The position numbers and the translations under genes are program-made. Under the pieces are notes generated by a model. It did not search any database, had not been told where the DNA came from, and worked only from the letters and a program-made list of their open reading frames with translations. A stretch of DNA of 64,000 nt from Rhodospirillum sp. (GTDB lineage Bacteria > Pseudomonadota > Alphaproteobacteria > Dongiales > Dongiaceae), in NCBI GenBank assembly GCA_013822765.1, contig PNKY01000001.1:1-64000 (forward strand), in the 5' to 3' direction. The stretch's first letter is position 1. Each line of letters opens with the position of its first letter. Shown in pieces: positions 15,916 to 25,485 of this stretch.

Positions 15916-17250
15916 ATGCGCGAAGGCAGCCTGGAAGCGCCCACTCGGCACGCGCTCGATTGGCGTAATCCAGATTTCTACGACATGGCGAAGATCGAAG
16001 CGGAGATGCACCGCGTCTTCGACATCTGCCATACCTGCCGGCGCTGCTTCAACCTGTGCGATTCCTTCCCGCGGCTGTTCGATCTCATCGACGAGTCGGC
16101 GACCGGCGAACTGGATGGCGTGAAGCCCGCCGACTACAAGAAGGTGGTCGACGCCTGCACGCTGTGCGACCTCTGCTTCATGACCAAATGCCCGTACGTG
16201 CCGCCGCACGAATGGGCCCTCGACTTCCCGCACCTGATGCTGCGCTACCGCGCGGCCGAGGTGAAGCAGGGCAAGTCGGACAAGGTCTACAAGCAGCTGA
16301 CCGAGACCGACCGCAACGGCAAGGCGGCGAGCTTCGCCGCGCCGGTGCTGAACTGGGCGAACGAGGCGAAGCCGGTCCGCGCCCTGATGCAGGCGGCCGC
16401 CCATGTCGCTGCCGAAGCCAAGCTGCCGAAGTTCTGCGGCCGCACGTTGGTGATGCGCGCGGCCGAGGAGCCAGTGACCGTCAACACGGCGGCGCCGGCC
16501 CATGGCCGCAAGGCCGTGCTCTATGCGACCTGCTTCTCCAACTACAACAATCCCGAGATCGGCATGGCGGCGCGCAGGGTGCTGGCGCATAACGGCGTCG
16601 CGACCGAGGTGGTCTATCCGCGCTGCTGCGGCATGCCGCAACTCGAGCGCGGCGATGTCGCGCGGGTCGCCGAGCATGCCAAGACCGTGAGCGAGACGTT
16701 GCTGCCCTATATCGAGGACGGCTACGACGTGATCGCCCTGGTGCCGTCCTGCGCGCTGATGCTGAAGTTCGAATGGCCGCTGATCCTGCCCGAGGATGCC
16801 AAGGTCAAGACCCTGTCCGAGTCGACCTACGACATCTCGGAATATGTGGTGGAGATCGCCGGCCGCGAAGGCCTGGCGCCGGGCCTGAAGGCGCTCTCCG
16901 GCGGCGTTGCGCTGCACATCGCCTGCCACGCCCGCGCGCAGAACATCGGGCAGAAGGCGGCGGAGATGCTGCGCCTCATCCCCGATCCAGATCTGCAGGT
17001 GATCGAACGCTGCTCCGGCCACGGCGGCGCCTGGGGCGTGATGAAGGGCAACTTCGACATCGCGCTGAAGATCGGGCGGCCGGTGGCGCGCCAGGCGCTG
17101 CAGTCGGGCAAGGCGCATGTCGCCTCGGAATGCCCGCTGGCGGCCGACCATATCGTGCAGGGCATGCAGAAGCTCGCCGACGGTGCCGCCGTGCCGAGCG
17201 ATCCGCAACATCCGATCCAACTCTTTGCCAAAGCCTATGGGCTGATGTGA
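15916..17250 (+). CDS. two-[4Fe-4S] CCG-domain protein (GlpC/HdrD-like)
   Basis: A 444-residue protein. Its N-terminus holds two [4Fe-4S] motifs: Cys38-x2-Cys41-x2-Cys44-x3-Cys48 and Cys81-x2-Cys84-x2-Cys87-x4-Cys92-Pro. The C-terminal half has two CCG-type cysteine-rich modules, seen as YPRCCGMPQ with VPSCALMLK, and IACHARAQN with ERCSGHGG. The closest functional families are GlpC and heterodisulfide reductase subunit D/B, which pass electrons between a donor and a quinone or thiol. Between rubrerythrin and DUF3501 it is a strong candidate electron donor for the rubredoxin-less rubrerythrin. No membrane segment is visible. The ATG at 15916 directly follows the shared operon mRNA. Confidence 0.85.
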   Translation: MREGSLEAPTRHALDWRNPDFYDMAKIEAEMHRVFDICHTCRRCFNLCDSFPRLFDLIDESATGELDGVKPADYKKVVDACTLCDLCFMTKCPYVPPHEWALDFPHLMLRYRAAEVKQGKSDKVYKQLTETDRNGKAASFAAPVLNWANEAKPVRALMQAAAHVAAEAKLPKFCGRTLVMRAAEEPVTVNTAAPAHGRKAVLYATCFSNYNNPEIGMAARRVLAHNGVATEVVYPRCCGMPQLERGDVARVAEHAKTVSETLLPYIEDGYDVIALVPSCALMLKFEWPLILPEDAKVKTLSESTYDISEYVVEIAGREGLAPGLKALSGGVALHIACHARAQNIGQKAAEMLRLIPDPDLQVIERCSGHGGAWGVMKGNFDIALKIGRPVARQALQSGKAHVASECPLAADHIVQGMQKLADGAAVPSDPQHPIQLFAKAYGLM

Positions 17251-17254
17251 CATC

Positions 17255-17848
17255 ATGAGCGCTCGCAAGAAAGAGATCATCCCCGCCGACATCCTGCCGC
17301 CGGCCGAATACGCCAAGCGCCGTCCCGCCATGCGCGCGGAGATCGTGGCCAAGAAGAAGAACCGCCGGCTGGAAGTCGGGCCGGTCGCGACCTTCTATTT
17401 CGAATGCTACGAAACCATGCTGCAGCAGGTGCAGGAGATGCTTCACATCGAGAAGGGCGGCGAGGCGCAGATCGCCGACGAGCTCTCCGCCTACAATCCG
17501 CTGATCCCAAAGGGCCAGGAGCTGGTCGCGACGGTGATGTTCGAGATCGACGACCCGGTGCGCCGCGGCCGCCTGCTGGCGCGCCTGGGCGGGATCGAGA
17601 ACACCATGTTCGTCAAGGTCGGCGAGGACAAGGTCAAAGGCATCGCCGAGCAGGACCAGGACCGCACCAGCGCGGAAGGTAAGGCCTCGTCCGTGCAGTT
17701 CGTGCACTTCTCCTTCACGCGCGCGCAGATCGACGCCTTCCGCAAGCCGGGCACCACGGTGATCGTCGGCATGGACCACGAGAACTACGCCCACATGGCG
17801 GTGATGCCGGACGCGGTGCGCCAGGAGCTGGCGAAGGATTTCGATTAG
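17255..17848 (+). CDS. DUF3501 family protein
   Basis: A 197-residue soluble protein starting 4 bp after the stop of the CCG-domain gene and so surely co-expressed. It shows the DUF3501 features: an N-terminal LPPAEYAKRRPAMRAEIVAKKK, the central VGPVATFYFECYETMLQQVQEML, IEKGGEAQIADELSAYNPLIPKG, and VQFVHFSFT near residue 148. No catalytic residues are known. The family is repeatedly found beside rubrerythrin and CCG-type Fe-S proteins, so it probably helps the same peroxide or iron-stress process, perhaps as an adaptor. Confidence 0.85.
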   Translation: MSARKKEIIPADILPPAEYAKRRPAMRAEIVAKKKNRRLEVGPVATFYFECYETMLQQVQEMLHIEKGGEAQIADELSAYNPLIPKGQELVATVMFEIDDPVRRGRLLARLGGIENTMFVKVGEDKVKGIAEQDQDRTSAEGKASSVQFVHFSFTRAQIDAFRKPGTTVIVGMDHENYAHMAVMPDAVRQELAKDFD

Positions 17849-17890
17849 GCGCTGAGCGGCACGACACACCGGCGCGACAATCTACTCAAC

Positions 17891-18007
17891 CGTCATCCCG
17901 GGCCTGACCCGGGATCCATTGCGCAGCCGCACGAGCGGCTCGGGCGACATGCAGCACACGGGCCGGTGCGACGGAAAAATGGACCCCGGCTCAAGGCCGG
18001 GGTGACG
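17891..18007. repeat. family A intergenic palindromic repeat, copy 1
   Basis: The 117-bp block begins CGTCATCCCGGGCCTGACCC and ends in the near inverse complement (AAGGCCGGGGTGACG), with GGATCCAT and ATGGACC just inside the ends. The second copy is at 23374-23472. Such elements are common between genes in alphaproteobacteria and can form long hairpins in RNA. Confidence 0.75.
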
Positions 18008-18041
18008 TAGGAGAATAGGGCAGACGCCGCGCTCTCGCGTC

Positions 18042-18560
18042 TCAATCCGCGTCGAACACTTCGTCCGGGTAGGTGCCCCAGAAATCGTCCCGGCGCAGCC
18101 AGCCTTTGTAGCCCTTGATCTCCATGCGGCACCAATTGTCGGTGCCGCATTCGGCGATCTCGGCGACCACGCCGGGCTGCAGGATGGCGACGGCCTTGGC
18201 GCCGCCGGTCGGGTCGGTGCGCAGGGTGCGCGCCTCGTCGATGACGAGGGCGCCGCGCTTGCCGGAGAGCAGGTTCTGCTGCACCCAGCCGACGGTACCG
18301 TCACGGTCGCGGATGCGCCGCCAGGTGTCGAATTCCTGGATGATCTCCACCGGCAGCCCCTTGCGCTGATAGACCCAGAGGATGGGGTAGTCGGTGCCCG
18401 GCCCGGCGCGCAGGTTGACTTCGCTGCTATCGAGCGAGGCAAAGCGGGGCAGCGGCAGGTGATCCTGGGCCTGGGCGGGCACCAGCCAAAGCCAGGCTGC
18501 GGCCAGGGCCAAGCCTGCGACCGATCGCGCCATGGCCCTCGTCCACGCCCTCAAGTGCAT
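18042..18560 (-). CDS. exported bacterial SH3-domain protein
   Basis: A 172-residue protein with an N-terminal signal peptide (hydrophobic core SVAGLALAAAWLWLV, cut after AQA). It has two SH3b modules: the first carries VNLRAGPGTDYPILWVYQRKGLPVEI and GTVGWVQQNLL, the second carries a degenerate ARTLRTDPTGGAKAVAILQPG and GYKGWLRRDDFWG. Bacterial SH3 domains bind cell-wall peptides, so a periplasmic envelope role is likely. The ATG at 18560 follows AGGACGGGG. An internal ATG at 18533 also leaves an intact signal peptide. Confidence 0.8.
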   Translation of the reverse strand: MHLRAWTRAMARSVAGLALAAAWLWLVPAQAQDHLPLPRFASLDSSEVNLRAGPGTDYPILWVYQRKGLPVEIIQEFDTWRRIRDRDGTVGWVQQNLLSGKRGALVIDEARTLRTDPTGGAKAVAILQPGVVAEIAECGTDNWCRMEIKGYKGWLRRDDFWGTYPDEVFDAD

Positions 18561-18760
18561 TTTCCCCGTCCTTCTTCAAGACCTTGAATTGCCTGATAAT
18601 GCAGCGATCCGCGTTGGGTCAAGGCGAAGCGGCGGGTTTGGCCCATGTCGCAGCCCGTTGCTAGACAAATCCGCGTTATTCCTGGTATGGCATCGGCCAT
18701 CCGCACGGTCGCCGAACGGCCGGCTCCGCCCCGGAAAGGGCCCAACAGGGGTAGGCTTTC

Positions 18761-19744
18761 ATGTCCTCAAAACCGCTGGTCATCGTCACCCGGAAGCTGC
18801 CGGACGCGATCGAGACCCGCATGATGGAGCTGTTCAACGTCAAGCTGAACACCGAGGACGCGCCCATGACCCAGGCCCAGCTGGTCGAGGCGGTGAAGTC
18901 CGCCGACGTGCTGGTGCCGACCGTCACCGACAAGATCGATGCCGCGGTCCTCTCCCAGGCGAGTGACCGGCTGCGCCTGATCGCCTCGTTCGGCACCGGC
19001 GTCGACCATATCGATCTCGCCAGCGCCCGGCAGCGCGGCATCACCGTCACCAACACCCCCGGCGTCCTGACCGAGGACACCGCCGACATGACCATGGCCC
19101 TGATCCTGGCGGTCGCCCGCCGGGTGAGCGAGGGCGAGCGCCTGATCCGCTCCGGCAAGTGGCAGGGCTGGTCACCGATGGGCATGCTCGGCCACCGCAT
19201 CCACGGCAAGCGCCTCGGCATCGTCGGCATGGGGCGCATTGGCTCGGCAGTGGCGCGGCGCGCGCGCGGCTTCGGGCTCTCGGTGCACTACCACAACCGG
19301 CGGCGGGCCAACCCGCAGCTCGAGCAGCAGCTGGAGGCGACCTATTGGGAGAGCCTGGACCAGATGCTCGCCCGGATGGACATCATCTCCATCAACTGCC
19401 CGCACACGCCGGCGACCTATCACCTGCTGTCGGCGCGGCGGCTGAAGCTGCTGCAGCCCAAGGCCTACATCGTCAACACCGCGCGCGGCGAGGTGATCGA
19501 CGAGAACGCGCTGATGCGCATGCTGCAGAGCAAGGAGATCGCCGGCGCCGGGCTCGATGTGTTCGAGCATGAGCCGGCCATCAATCCCAAGCTGCTGCGC
19601 CTCGACAACGTGGTGCTGCTGCCGCACATGGGCTCGGCCACGCTCGAAGGCCGCGTCGACATGGGCGAGAAGGTCATCATCAACATCAAGACCTTCGTCG
19701 ACGGCCACAAGCCGCCCGACCGCGTGATCGAGTCGATGCTCTAG
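18761..19744 (+). CDS. D-2-hydroxyacid dehydrogenase (glyoxylate/hydroxypyruvate reductase-like)
   Basis: A 327-residue cytoplasmic dehydrogenase. The Rossmann motif GMGRIG lies at 156-161, followed by the cofactor-choosing HNRRR (178-182), whose basic residues favour NADPH over NADH. The catalytic trio of the family is present: Arg242 (NTARGEVID), Glu271 (DVFEHEP) and His289 (LLPHMGSAT). FGTGVDHID and TPGVLTEDTADM are typical of GyaR/GRHPR-like enzymes that reduce glyoxylate or hydroxypyruvate. The gene is divergent from the SH3 protein with a 200-bp gap, in which no further gene is visible. Confidence 0.85.
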   Translation: MSSKPLVIVTRKLPDAIETRMMELFNVKLNTEDAPMTQAQLVEAVKSADVLVPTVTDKIDAAVLSQASDRLRLIASFGTGVDHIDLASARQRGITVTNTPGVLTEDTADMTMALILAVARRVSEGERLIRSGKWQGWSPMGMLGHRIHGKRLGIVGMGRIGSAVARRARGFGLSVHYHNRRRANPQLEQQLEATYWESLDQMLARMDIISINCPHTPATYHLLSARRLKLLQPKAYIVNTARGEVIDENALMRMLQSKEIAGAGLDVFEHEPAINPKLLRLDNVVLLPHMGSATLEGRVDMGEKVIINIKTFVDGHKPPDRVIESML

Positions 19745-19754
19745 GCGGACGCGC

Positions 19755-20756
19755 TTACGTCAGGCCACTTTGCGCCAGCAGGGTGTCGACATGGAGCGTC
19801 GCGACCTGGCCATCGACCACGCACTGGTAGCTGTTGAACAGGATGTCGCCATAGGCGTAGGTGCCGGTCGGCGTCCACCAATTGCCCTCGGCGCCATCGC
19901 AGATCACCATGTTGTCCAGCGGGTAGTACAGCGCATCTTGGCCGCCCGTGATGAACAAGGTGTCGCTGTCTGAGAAATTCAGCACGTCACGCGGATTGAC
20001 GACCAGCACGGAGTTGCCGGCCGCGCCGAGGCCGATGGCCTCGATCCCGCGCGTCACGCCCGCAATGGCAAGCGCATCGATGCGCGACACGGTCTCATCC
20101 ACCAGACAGAGTTCCAGGCGGTCGAACCCGTTGCCGCCGTCGATGACGGCGTCGTTCAGGGCGCCGAACAGGTTGTCGACGAAGATCCGATCATTGCCCT
20201 CGCCGCCATAGAAGGAATCGTGGGTGTCGCCGGGCAGGTCGATGTCATCCATCCAGTCGTCGCCATCGCCGCCGTAGCACACGTCGTTGCCCAAGCCGCC
20301 GTTGAGCTTGTCGTTGCCCACACCGCCATAGACCGTATCCTGGCCATCGAATCCTGAGCAGATATCGTCGCCATCGTCACCGAATACGAGATCGTTGCCA
20401 ACGCCGCCATCGAGCGCATCGCGGCCCACGCCACCATAGACCTGATCGTTGCCTGCGCCGGCCTCCGCATAGTCGTTGCCGGTGCCGCCGAACAGCTGGT
20501 CGTTGCCGAAACCGCCGTAGAGGGAATCGTTGTCGGCCTCGCCATACAGGCGATCATTTCCATGGCCGCCCTCGACGTAGTCCTCGGCGCTCCGGCCGTA
20601 GATGTCGTCCGCGCCGTCGGTGCCTTCGATCAGGTCCTCCTTTTCCGTGCCGTAGATGACAAACGGCGGCGGATCGGGATAGATCGGCCCGTAAGGTGGG
20701 AGAGGTTGACCCGGGATCGCGTATGGCGGCCAATCATAAGGTGATTTCTGCGCCAT
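19755..20756 (-). CDS. RTX calcium-binding secreted protein 3
   Basis: A 333-residue acidic protein. A Pro/Tyr-rich N-terminus (PPYAIPGQPLPPYGPIYPDP) leads into the beta-roll at VIYGTEKEDLIEGTDGADDIYG, the same entry motif as in the two RTX proteins at 8-11 kb. Repeats such as GGHGNDRLY, GGFGNDQLF, GGVGNDKLN and GGDGDDWMD run to about residue 185. The C-terminal 150 residues form a different cap (VLVVNPRDVLNFSDSDTLFITGG) and end in LAQSGLT, unlike the EFG ends of the other two. GAGGGA precedes the ATG at 20756. A CRP-like palindrome lies about 75 bp upstream. It probably leaves the cell by type I secretion. Confidence 0.8.
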   Translation of the reverse strand: MAQKSPYDWPPYAIPGQPLPPYGPIYPDPPPFVIYGTEKEDLIEGTDGADDIYGRSAEDYVEGGHGNDRLYGEADNDSLYGGFGNDQLFGGTGNDYAEAGAGNDQVYGGVGRDALDGGVGNDLVFGDDGDDICSGFDGQDTVYGGVGNDKLNGGLGNDVCYGGDGDDWMDDIDLPGDTHDSFYGGEGNDRIFVDNLFGALNDAVIDGGNGFDRLELCLVDETVSRIDALAIAGVTRGIEAIGLGAAGNSVLVVNPRDVLNFSDSDTLFITGGQDALYYPLDNMVICDGAEGNWWTPTGTYAYGDILFNSYQCVVDGQVATLHVDTLLAQSGLT

Positions 20757-20823
20757 AGCCCATTCCCTCAAGCGCGCTTCACCGGGTCGCGGAGGAGAAT
20801 GGGCAATTCGCGACCGGGCTGGA

Positions 20824-20839
20824 AGTGACGCGAGTCACA
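20824..20839. promoter_or_regulatory. CRP/FNR-like palindrome upstream of RTX gene 3
   Basis: Read on the minus strand this is TGTGACTCGCGTCACT, again TGTGA-N6-TCAC. It lies in the 105-bp gap upstream of the third RTX gene and downstream of the LysE gene's stop. Confidence 0.55.
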
Positions 20840-20861
20840 GCGGCGTGAATTAACGCCCGCC

Positions 20862-21476
20862 TCAGCGGCTGCGCGACAGCGCCAGCCACACGCCGCCGCC
20901 GATCAGGCAGGCGCCGCTGGCGCGGTTGATGAAGCGGACGCGGCGCTGGGTCAGCAGCCGGCGCGCGCGGCCGACCGCGATGGCGTAGAAACCGTCGCTG
21001 GCCAACGCCACCAGCATGGCGGTCGGTCCCATGATCGCGATCTGCGTCAGGTAATCGCGGGTCGGGTCGATGAATTGCGGGATGAAGGCGCCGAAGAAGA
21101 ACAAAGTCTTCGGGTTGCTCAGCATCACCAGGAACCCCTGCAGGAGAAATCCGCCCCGCGGCGTGCGCGCGGCCCTGGCGAGGTCGATCTCGCCGGTGGA
21201 GCGAATCAGCTTCCAGCCGATCCAGATCAGATATCCGGCGCCCACGATCCGCAGCCAGTCGAACCACCAGCCGATCGCTTGCACCAGCGAGGCGAGGCCG
21301 ACCGCGACGATCGCAATGCAGACCGCGAGACCGGCCTGTGTGCCCGCGACGTTGAGCAGCCTGGCGCGCGTGCCGTGGGTCAGGCTGTTGGCGACGATCA
21401 GCGTGACGGTCGGGCCGGGCACAATGACGATCACGATGGTCGCGAGCAAATAAGCGAAATAAATCTCGGACGACAT
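20862..21476 (-). CDS. LysE/RhtB family amino-acid exporter
   Basis: A 204-residue inner-membrane protein with about six hydrophobic helices. The N-terminal signature VPGPTVTLIVANSLTHGTRARLLNVAGTQAG is split here by the usual Gly-rich loop and is characteristic of LysE/RhtB transporters, as is the later FLVMLSNPKTLFFFGAFIPQF. The family exports amino acids such as lysine, threonine or homoserine lactone. The substrate is undetermined. GGAGGCGG precedes the ATG at 21476; longer in-frame extensions upstream lack family similarity. Confidence 0.9.
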   Translation of the reverse strand: MSSEIYFAYLLATIVIVIVPGPTVTLIVANSLTHGTRARLLNVAGTQAGLAVCIAIVAVGLASLVQAIGWWFDWLRIVGAGYLIWIGWKLIRSTGEIDLARAARTPRGGFLLQGFLVMLSNPKTLFFFGAFIPQFIDPTRDYLTQIAIMGPTAMLVALASDGFYAIAVGRARRLLTQRRVRFINRASGACLIGGGVWLALSRSR

Positions 21477-21660
21477 CGGCGCCGCCTCCACCTCGATGCT
21501 GTTGGCCTTTCGGCCAATGGAAGAGTCGGTCACGACCATGACACAGAGGCAAGAGGGAACACCAGCCTGTATCGCTGGTTGACTTTCCTGGGCGACGCTT
21601 GATTGCCGCTCCGTGTGTTGCCTAGGGTTGCGCGCGACGAGCCTGCAGGGGAGAGCAACG

Positions 21661-22149
21661 ATGCCGGAGGAAAAAACCATCGTCAGCCTGGCGACCGCGA
21701 CCGCCGGTGAAGTGATCGCGGAACTTGGCATGCAGCCGCACCCGGAAGGCGGCCACTTCGTCGAGATCTTCCGCGACCGGCCCTCGACCGGCGAGCGCGG
21801 TGCGGTCACTTCGATCTATTTCCTGCTCAGGTCCGGCGAGGTCTCGCGCTGGCACCGCGTCGACGCGGTCGAGATCTGGAACTGGTACGCCGGGGCGCCC
21901 TTGAAGATCGCGATTGCGGAGCTTGAAGGCGTGCCGCCCAAGGAGCATCTGCTCGGCTCCAACGTGCTGGCCGGCGCAAGGCCGCAGGTGGTCGTGCCGG
22001 CGAACGCCTGGCAATCGGCGCGCACGCTCGGCGACTGGACCCTGGTTGGCTGCACGGTCGCGCCGGCGTTCGAGTATTCGGGTTTCGAGCTGGCGCCGGA
22101 GGGATGGGAGCCGGAGTTAGGCAAGGAAAGGAAGTCGGAAGCGGGATAA
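21661..22149 (+). CDS. cupin family protein (DUF985)
   Basis: A 162-residue single-domain cupin. It has ELGMQPHPEGGHFVEIFRD, TSIYFLLRSGEVSRWHRVDAVEIWNWYAG and the closing TLVGCTVAPAFEYSGFEL, the recognised blocks of DUF985. The His/Glu residues around HPEGGHF and RWHRVD probably bind a metal ion. Members of the family are uncharacterised or act on small sugars or sulfated compounds. GGGGAGAG precedes the ATG at 21661. Confidence 0.85.
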   Translation: MPEEKTIVSLATATAGEVIAELGMQPHPEGGHFVEIFRDRPSTGERGAVTSIYFLLRSGEVSRWHRVDAVEIWNWYAGAPLKIAIAELEGVPPKEHLLGSNVLAGARPQVVVPANAWQSARTLGDWTLVGCTVAPAFEYSGFELAPEGWEPELGKERKSEAG

Positions 22150-22179
22150 TTTGAGCTTCCAAGACGATCCTTTGACCCA

Positions 22180-22568
22180 TCAGTCGTAGTCAGGGAATTG
22201 CGCTGCAGCTGATCCATGCTGCTCTACGCTCCAGGCTGCGTTCGTGAAGCCGATCTTCCAATACACATCACTCCCAGATAGCAACCCGAGTGTGCCGGTG
22301 ATGCGGCCGGGTGACGATACCGAGAAGTCGAAATCGGTGATTTCCAGCTGATCAAGCACGCGGGACGAGACCTCCCCCTGAATGTCGAAAGCAATGCCTC
22401 GGCTTCAAGCAGCGGCAGCGTGGCATGATCATAGCGACCCGCTTCGTCATTGTAAGGAAGCGCGTCGATCACCACGCCCTTCCCTACAACGGAGATGCGT
22501 CCGACCGGCAGATCGTGCCATTCGAATGGGAGGCGGTGGAGCGGGTGCGTCGCCGCGTGCTCTAGCAT
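22180..22568 (-). pseudogene. frameshifted hypothetical gene downstream of moeB
   Basis: Reading from the ATG at 22568, a plausible protein runs through LPFEWHDLPVGRISVVGKG and HATLPLLEAEALLS to about 22391. After a one-base shift a second plausible stretch (GEVSSRVLDQLEITDFDF, then LLSGSDVYWKIGFTNAAW) continues to a TGA at 22180. The total is 389 bp, not a multiple of three, and the second half has no start of its own. It begins 10 bp after the moeB stop. Either a recently broken gene or a sequencing error; I do not recognise the family. Confidence 0.5.
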
Positions 22569-22578
22569 AGGTCTGCGC

Positions 22579-23346
22579 CTAATGCATTCCGCCGCAGCTC
22601 TTGCAATCCGCGCGGCGTTTCACCTTGACGATGCGGATCTGGGCGGAGAGGCCGTCATAGAGCATGAGGCGGCCGGCCATCGTATCGCCGAGGCCGAGCA
22701 GTTCCTTCAGCACTTCGGTCGCCTGCAGCGAGCCGAGAATGCCGGCGACGGCGCCGAAGATGCCGGCAGTCTCGCAGCGCGGGATGAGGTCGGCGGGCGG
22801 CTCTTCCGGGAAGATACAGCGGTAGCAGGGGTAGGCCTGGCCGGCATGCGGCTTGAACACGCCGAGCTGGCCGTCGAAGCGCAGCAACGCGGCCGACACC
22901 AGCGTCCGCTTCATCTGCACACACATGTCGTTCAGCAGGTAGCGGGTGCGGAAATTGTCGGTGCCGTCGGCGACCAGGTCGTAGTCGGCGATCATCGCGG
23001 CGTTGCCCTCGGTCAGGCGCGTCATGTGGACGTCGACCTTGATCTCCGGGTTGAGGCGGTGCACGAAGTCGGCGGCGCTCAGCGCCTTCGGGCGGCCGAC
23101 ATCGTCCAGCCGATGAATCGTCTGGCGCTGCAGGTTCGAGATGTCGACCGTGTCGTCATCGATCACGCCGATGTGCCCGACGCCGGCCGCCGCGAGATAC
23201 TGGATCAGCGGCGAGCCGAGGCCGCCGGCGCCGACCACCAGCACCTTGGCGTTCAGCAGCTTGAGCTGGCCTTCTTCGCCCACTTCGTCGAGCACGACGT
23301 GGCGGGCGTAACGTTCGAGCTGGGCGTCGGTGAGGTCGGTGTGCAT
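22579..23346 (-). CDS. moeB: MoeB/ThiF-type E1-like adenylyltransferase
   Basis: A 255-residue enzyme that adenylates the C-terminus of a ubiquitin-like sulfur carrier (MoaD or ThiS). The ATP-binding motif VLVVGAGGLGSP lies at about 35-46, followed by NLQRQTIH and DGTDNFRTRYLLND, where the catalytic Asp sits. The zinc site is complete with CYRC and CKSC. These match MoeB, which activates MoaD for molybdopterin synthesis. A rhodanese domain, seen in MoeZ-type relatives, is absent. It is separated from upstream cysK by a palindromic repeat. Confidence 0.9.
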   Translation of the reverse strand: MHTDLTDAQLERYARHVVLDEVGEEGQLKLLNAKVLVVGAGGLGSPLIQYLAAAGVGHIGVIDDDTVDISNLQRQTIHRLDDVGRPKALSAADFVHRLNPEIKVDVHMTRLTEGNAAMIADYDLVADGTDNFRTRYLLNDMCVQMKRTLVSAALLRFDGQLGVFKPHAGQAYPCYRCIFPEEPPADLIPRCETAGIFGAVAGILGSLQATEVLKELLGLGDTMAGRLMLYDGLSAQIRIVKVKRRADCKSCGGMH

Positions 23347-23373
23347 GTGCCGCGCTGCCTCCGCCTACTCCAC

Positions 23374-23472
23374 TGTCACCCCGGACAGCCGCGACAGCGG
23401 CGTGATCCGGGGTCCATCCATCAGGTGCACGAGCATCGCACCAATGGACCCCCGCTCAAGGCCGGGGTGACG
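23374..23472. repeat. family A intergenic palindromic repeat, copy 2
   Basis: A 99-bp element bounded by CTGTCACCCCGG on the left and GGCCGGGGTGACG on the right, with inner GGGGTCCAT and ATGGACCCC arms. It is the same family as the block at 17891-18007 and fills the gap between cysK and moeB. Confidence 0.75.
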
Positions 23473-23498
23473 GAAAAAGAAAACGCCGAAGACGTTGC

Positions 23499-24461
<963 letters not shown>

Positions 24462-24508
24462 GAGCCCTGTAGCCTTTCTGAACGTGTCTCAGCGTATGCC
24501 GAAAAAAC

Positions 24509-24964
24509 TCAAATCGAAAAGTCCAACCGTTCCTGTGCGTCGGTGCGGATGCCGGCAGCTTGCGCCTTCTGGCACAAATCCTCGAGCGTCACCGAATCCA
24601 GCTCCACCAGCATCTTGCGCTGCAGGTCGCGCCACAGCGGCCGAACGATCTCCAATCCGACGCGCGACCCGCTCGCGGTGTGGATCGGGTCGGGCGCGCC
24701 TTCGAACTGGCGCACCGCACGCACGATCTCGCCTACGGTAATCCGCCGGCGCTCGCGCGCCAATTGATATCCGCCCTTGGGACCGCGATGGCCGGCCAGG
24801 ATGCCGCTGCGCACAAGATGCTGTAGTACTTGCTCAAGATAGCGCCGGGGGATGCCCTGCCGGCCGGAGATGTCGCCCGACTGCACCGGCTGCGAGCCGC
24901 CATAATAGGCGATGTCGAGCACGGACTCGATCGCGAACAGCAATCGCTTGGATGGATGAAGCAA
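24509..24964 (-). CDS. Rrf2 family transcriptional regulator
   Basis: A 151-residue Rrf2 protein: an N-terminal winged helix (AIESVLDIAYYG, then ISGRQGIPRRYLEQVLQHLVRSG and GHRGPKGGYQLAR) and a short dimerisation helix at the end. Only one Cys (Cys131) is present, so it lacks the three-Cys [Fe-S] cluster of IscR, NsrR and RirA. It therefore more closely resembles CymR-type cysteine-metabolism repressors, which fits its position before cysK. Known CymR works with CysK itself as partner; that mechanism is only a suggestion here. Confidence 0.85.
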   Translation of the reverse strand: MLHPSKRLLFAIESVLDIAYYGGSQPVQSGDISGRQGIPRRYLEQVLQHLVRSGILAGHRGPKGGYQLARERRRITVGEIVRAVRQFEGAPDPIHTASGSRVGLEIVRPLWRDLQRKMLVELDSVTLEDLCQKAQAAGIRTDAQERLDFSI

Positions 24965-25005
24965 CTTTATGGCCCCTGTTCAGACTTTTCTTGTTTGTTC
25001 GTAGT

Positions 25006-25485
25006 CTATTGCGCGACCGCGGCGATGCCGGTCGAGCCGTAGCCGCCGCTGCCGCGTTCGGTTTGATCCAGTTGTTCGACGATATTCCAGGCGATCTGCG
25101 TCACCGGCGCCACCACCATCTGCGCGATGCGGTCGCCGCGCTTGATGACGAAGGGCGCCTGGCCGTGATTGATCAGCAGCACCTGCACCTCGCCGCGATA
25201 GTCGGCGTCGATGGTGCCGGGCGAGTTCAGCACCGTGATGCCGTGCTTCAGCGCCAGGCCGGAGCGAGGCCGCACCTGCGCCTCGAAACCGGCCGGCAGG
25301 GCAATCGCAAGGCCGGTCGGAATCAGCTGCCGCGCGCCCGGCGCCAGCGTCACGTCGTGCGACACGGCCGCCATCAGGTCGAGGCCCGCCGATTGCGCGG
25401 TTGCATAGGCAGGCAGCGGCAGGTCGGCGCCATGCGGCAGGCGCTGCACCGAAACCGTCGGGCTATCCCCCTTGGATTCACGCAT
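25006..25485 (-). CDS. dut: dUTP diphosphatase
   Basis: A 159-residue trimeric-type dUTPase that turns dUTP into dUMP and pyrophosphate. All five motifs are visible: SAGLDL (32-37), RPRSGLALK (73-81), [14 protein letters not shown] (87-100), GDRIAQ (117-122) and [10 protein letters not shown] (144-153). The ATG overlaps the coaBC stop region by 8 bp (translational coupling), a common coaBC-dut pairing. The start is fixed by this overlap; frame extension upstream lies inside coaBC. Confidence 0.95.
   Translation of the reverse strand: MRESKGDSPTVSVQRLPHGADLPLPAYATAQSAGLDLMAAVSHDVTLAPGARQLIPTGLAIALPAGFEAQVRPRSGLALKHGITVLNSPGTIDADYRGEVQVLLINHGQAPFVIKRGDRIAQMVVAPVTQIAWNIVEQLDQTERGSGGYGSTGIAAVAQ

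Noticed and set aside
24509..24964. RirA/IscR/NsrR assignment for the Rrf2 protein
   Set aside because: Only one Cys is present, so the three-Cys cluster site of those regulators is missing.
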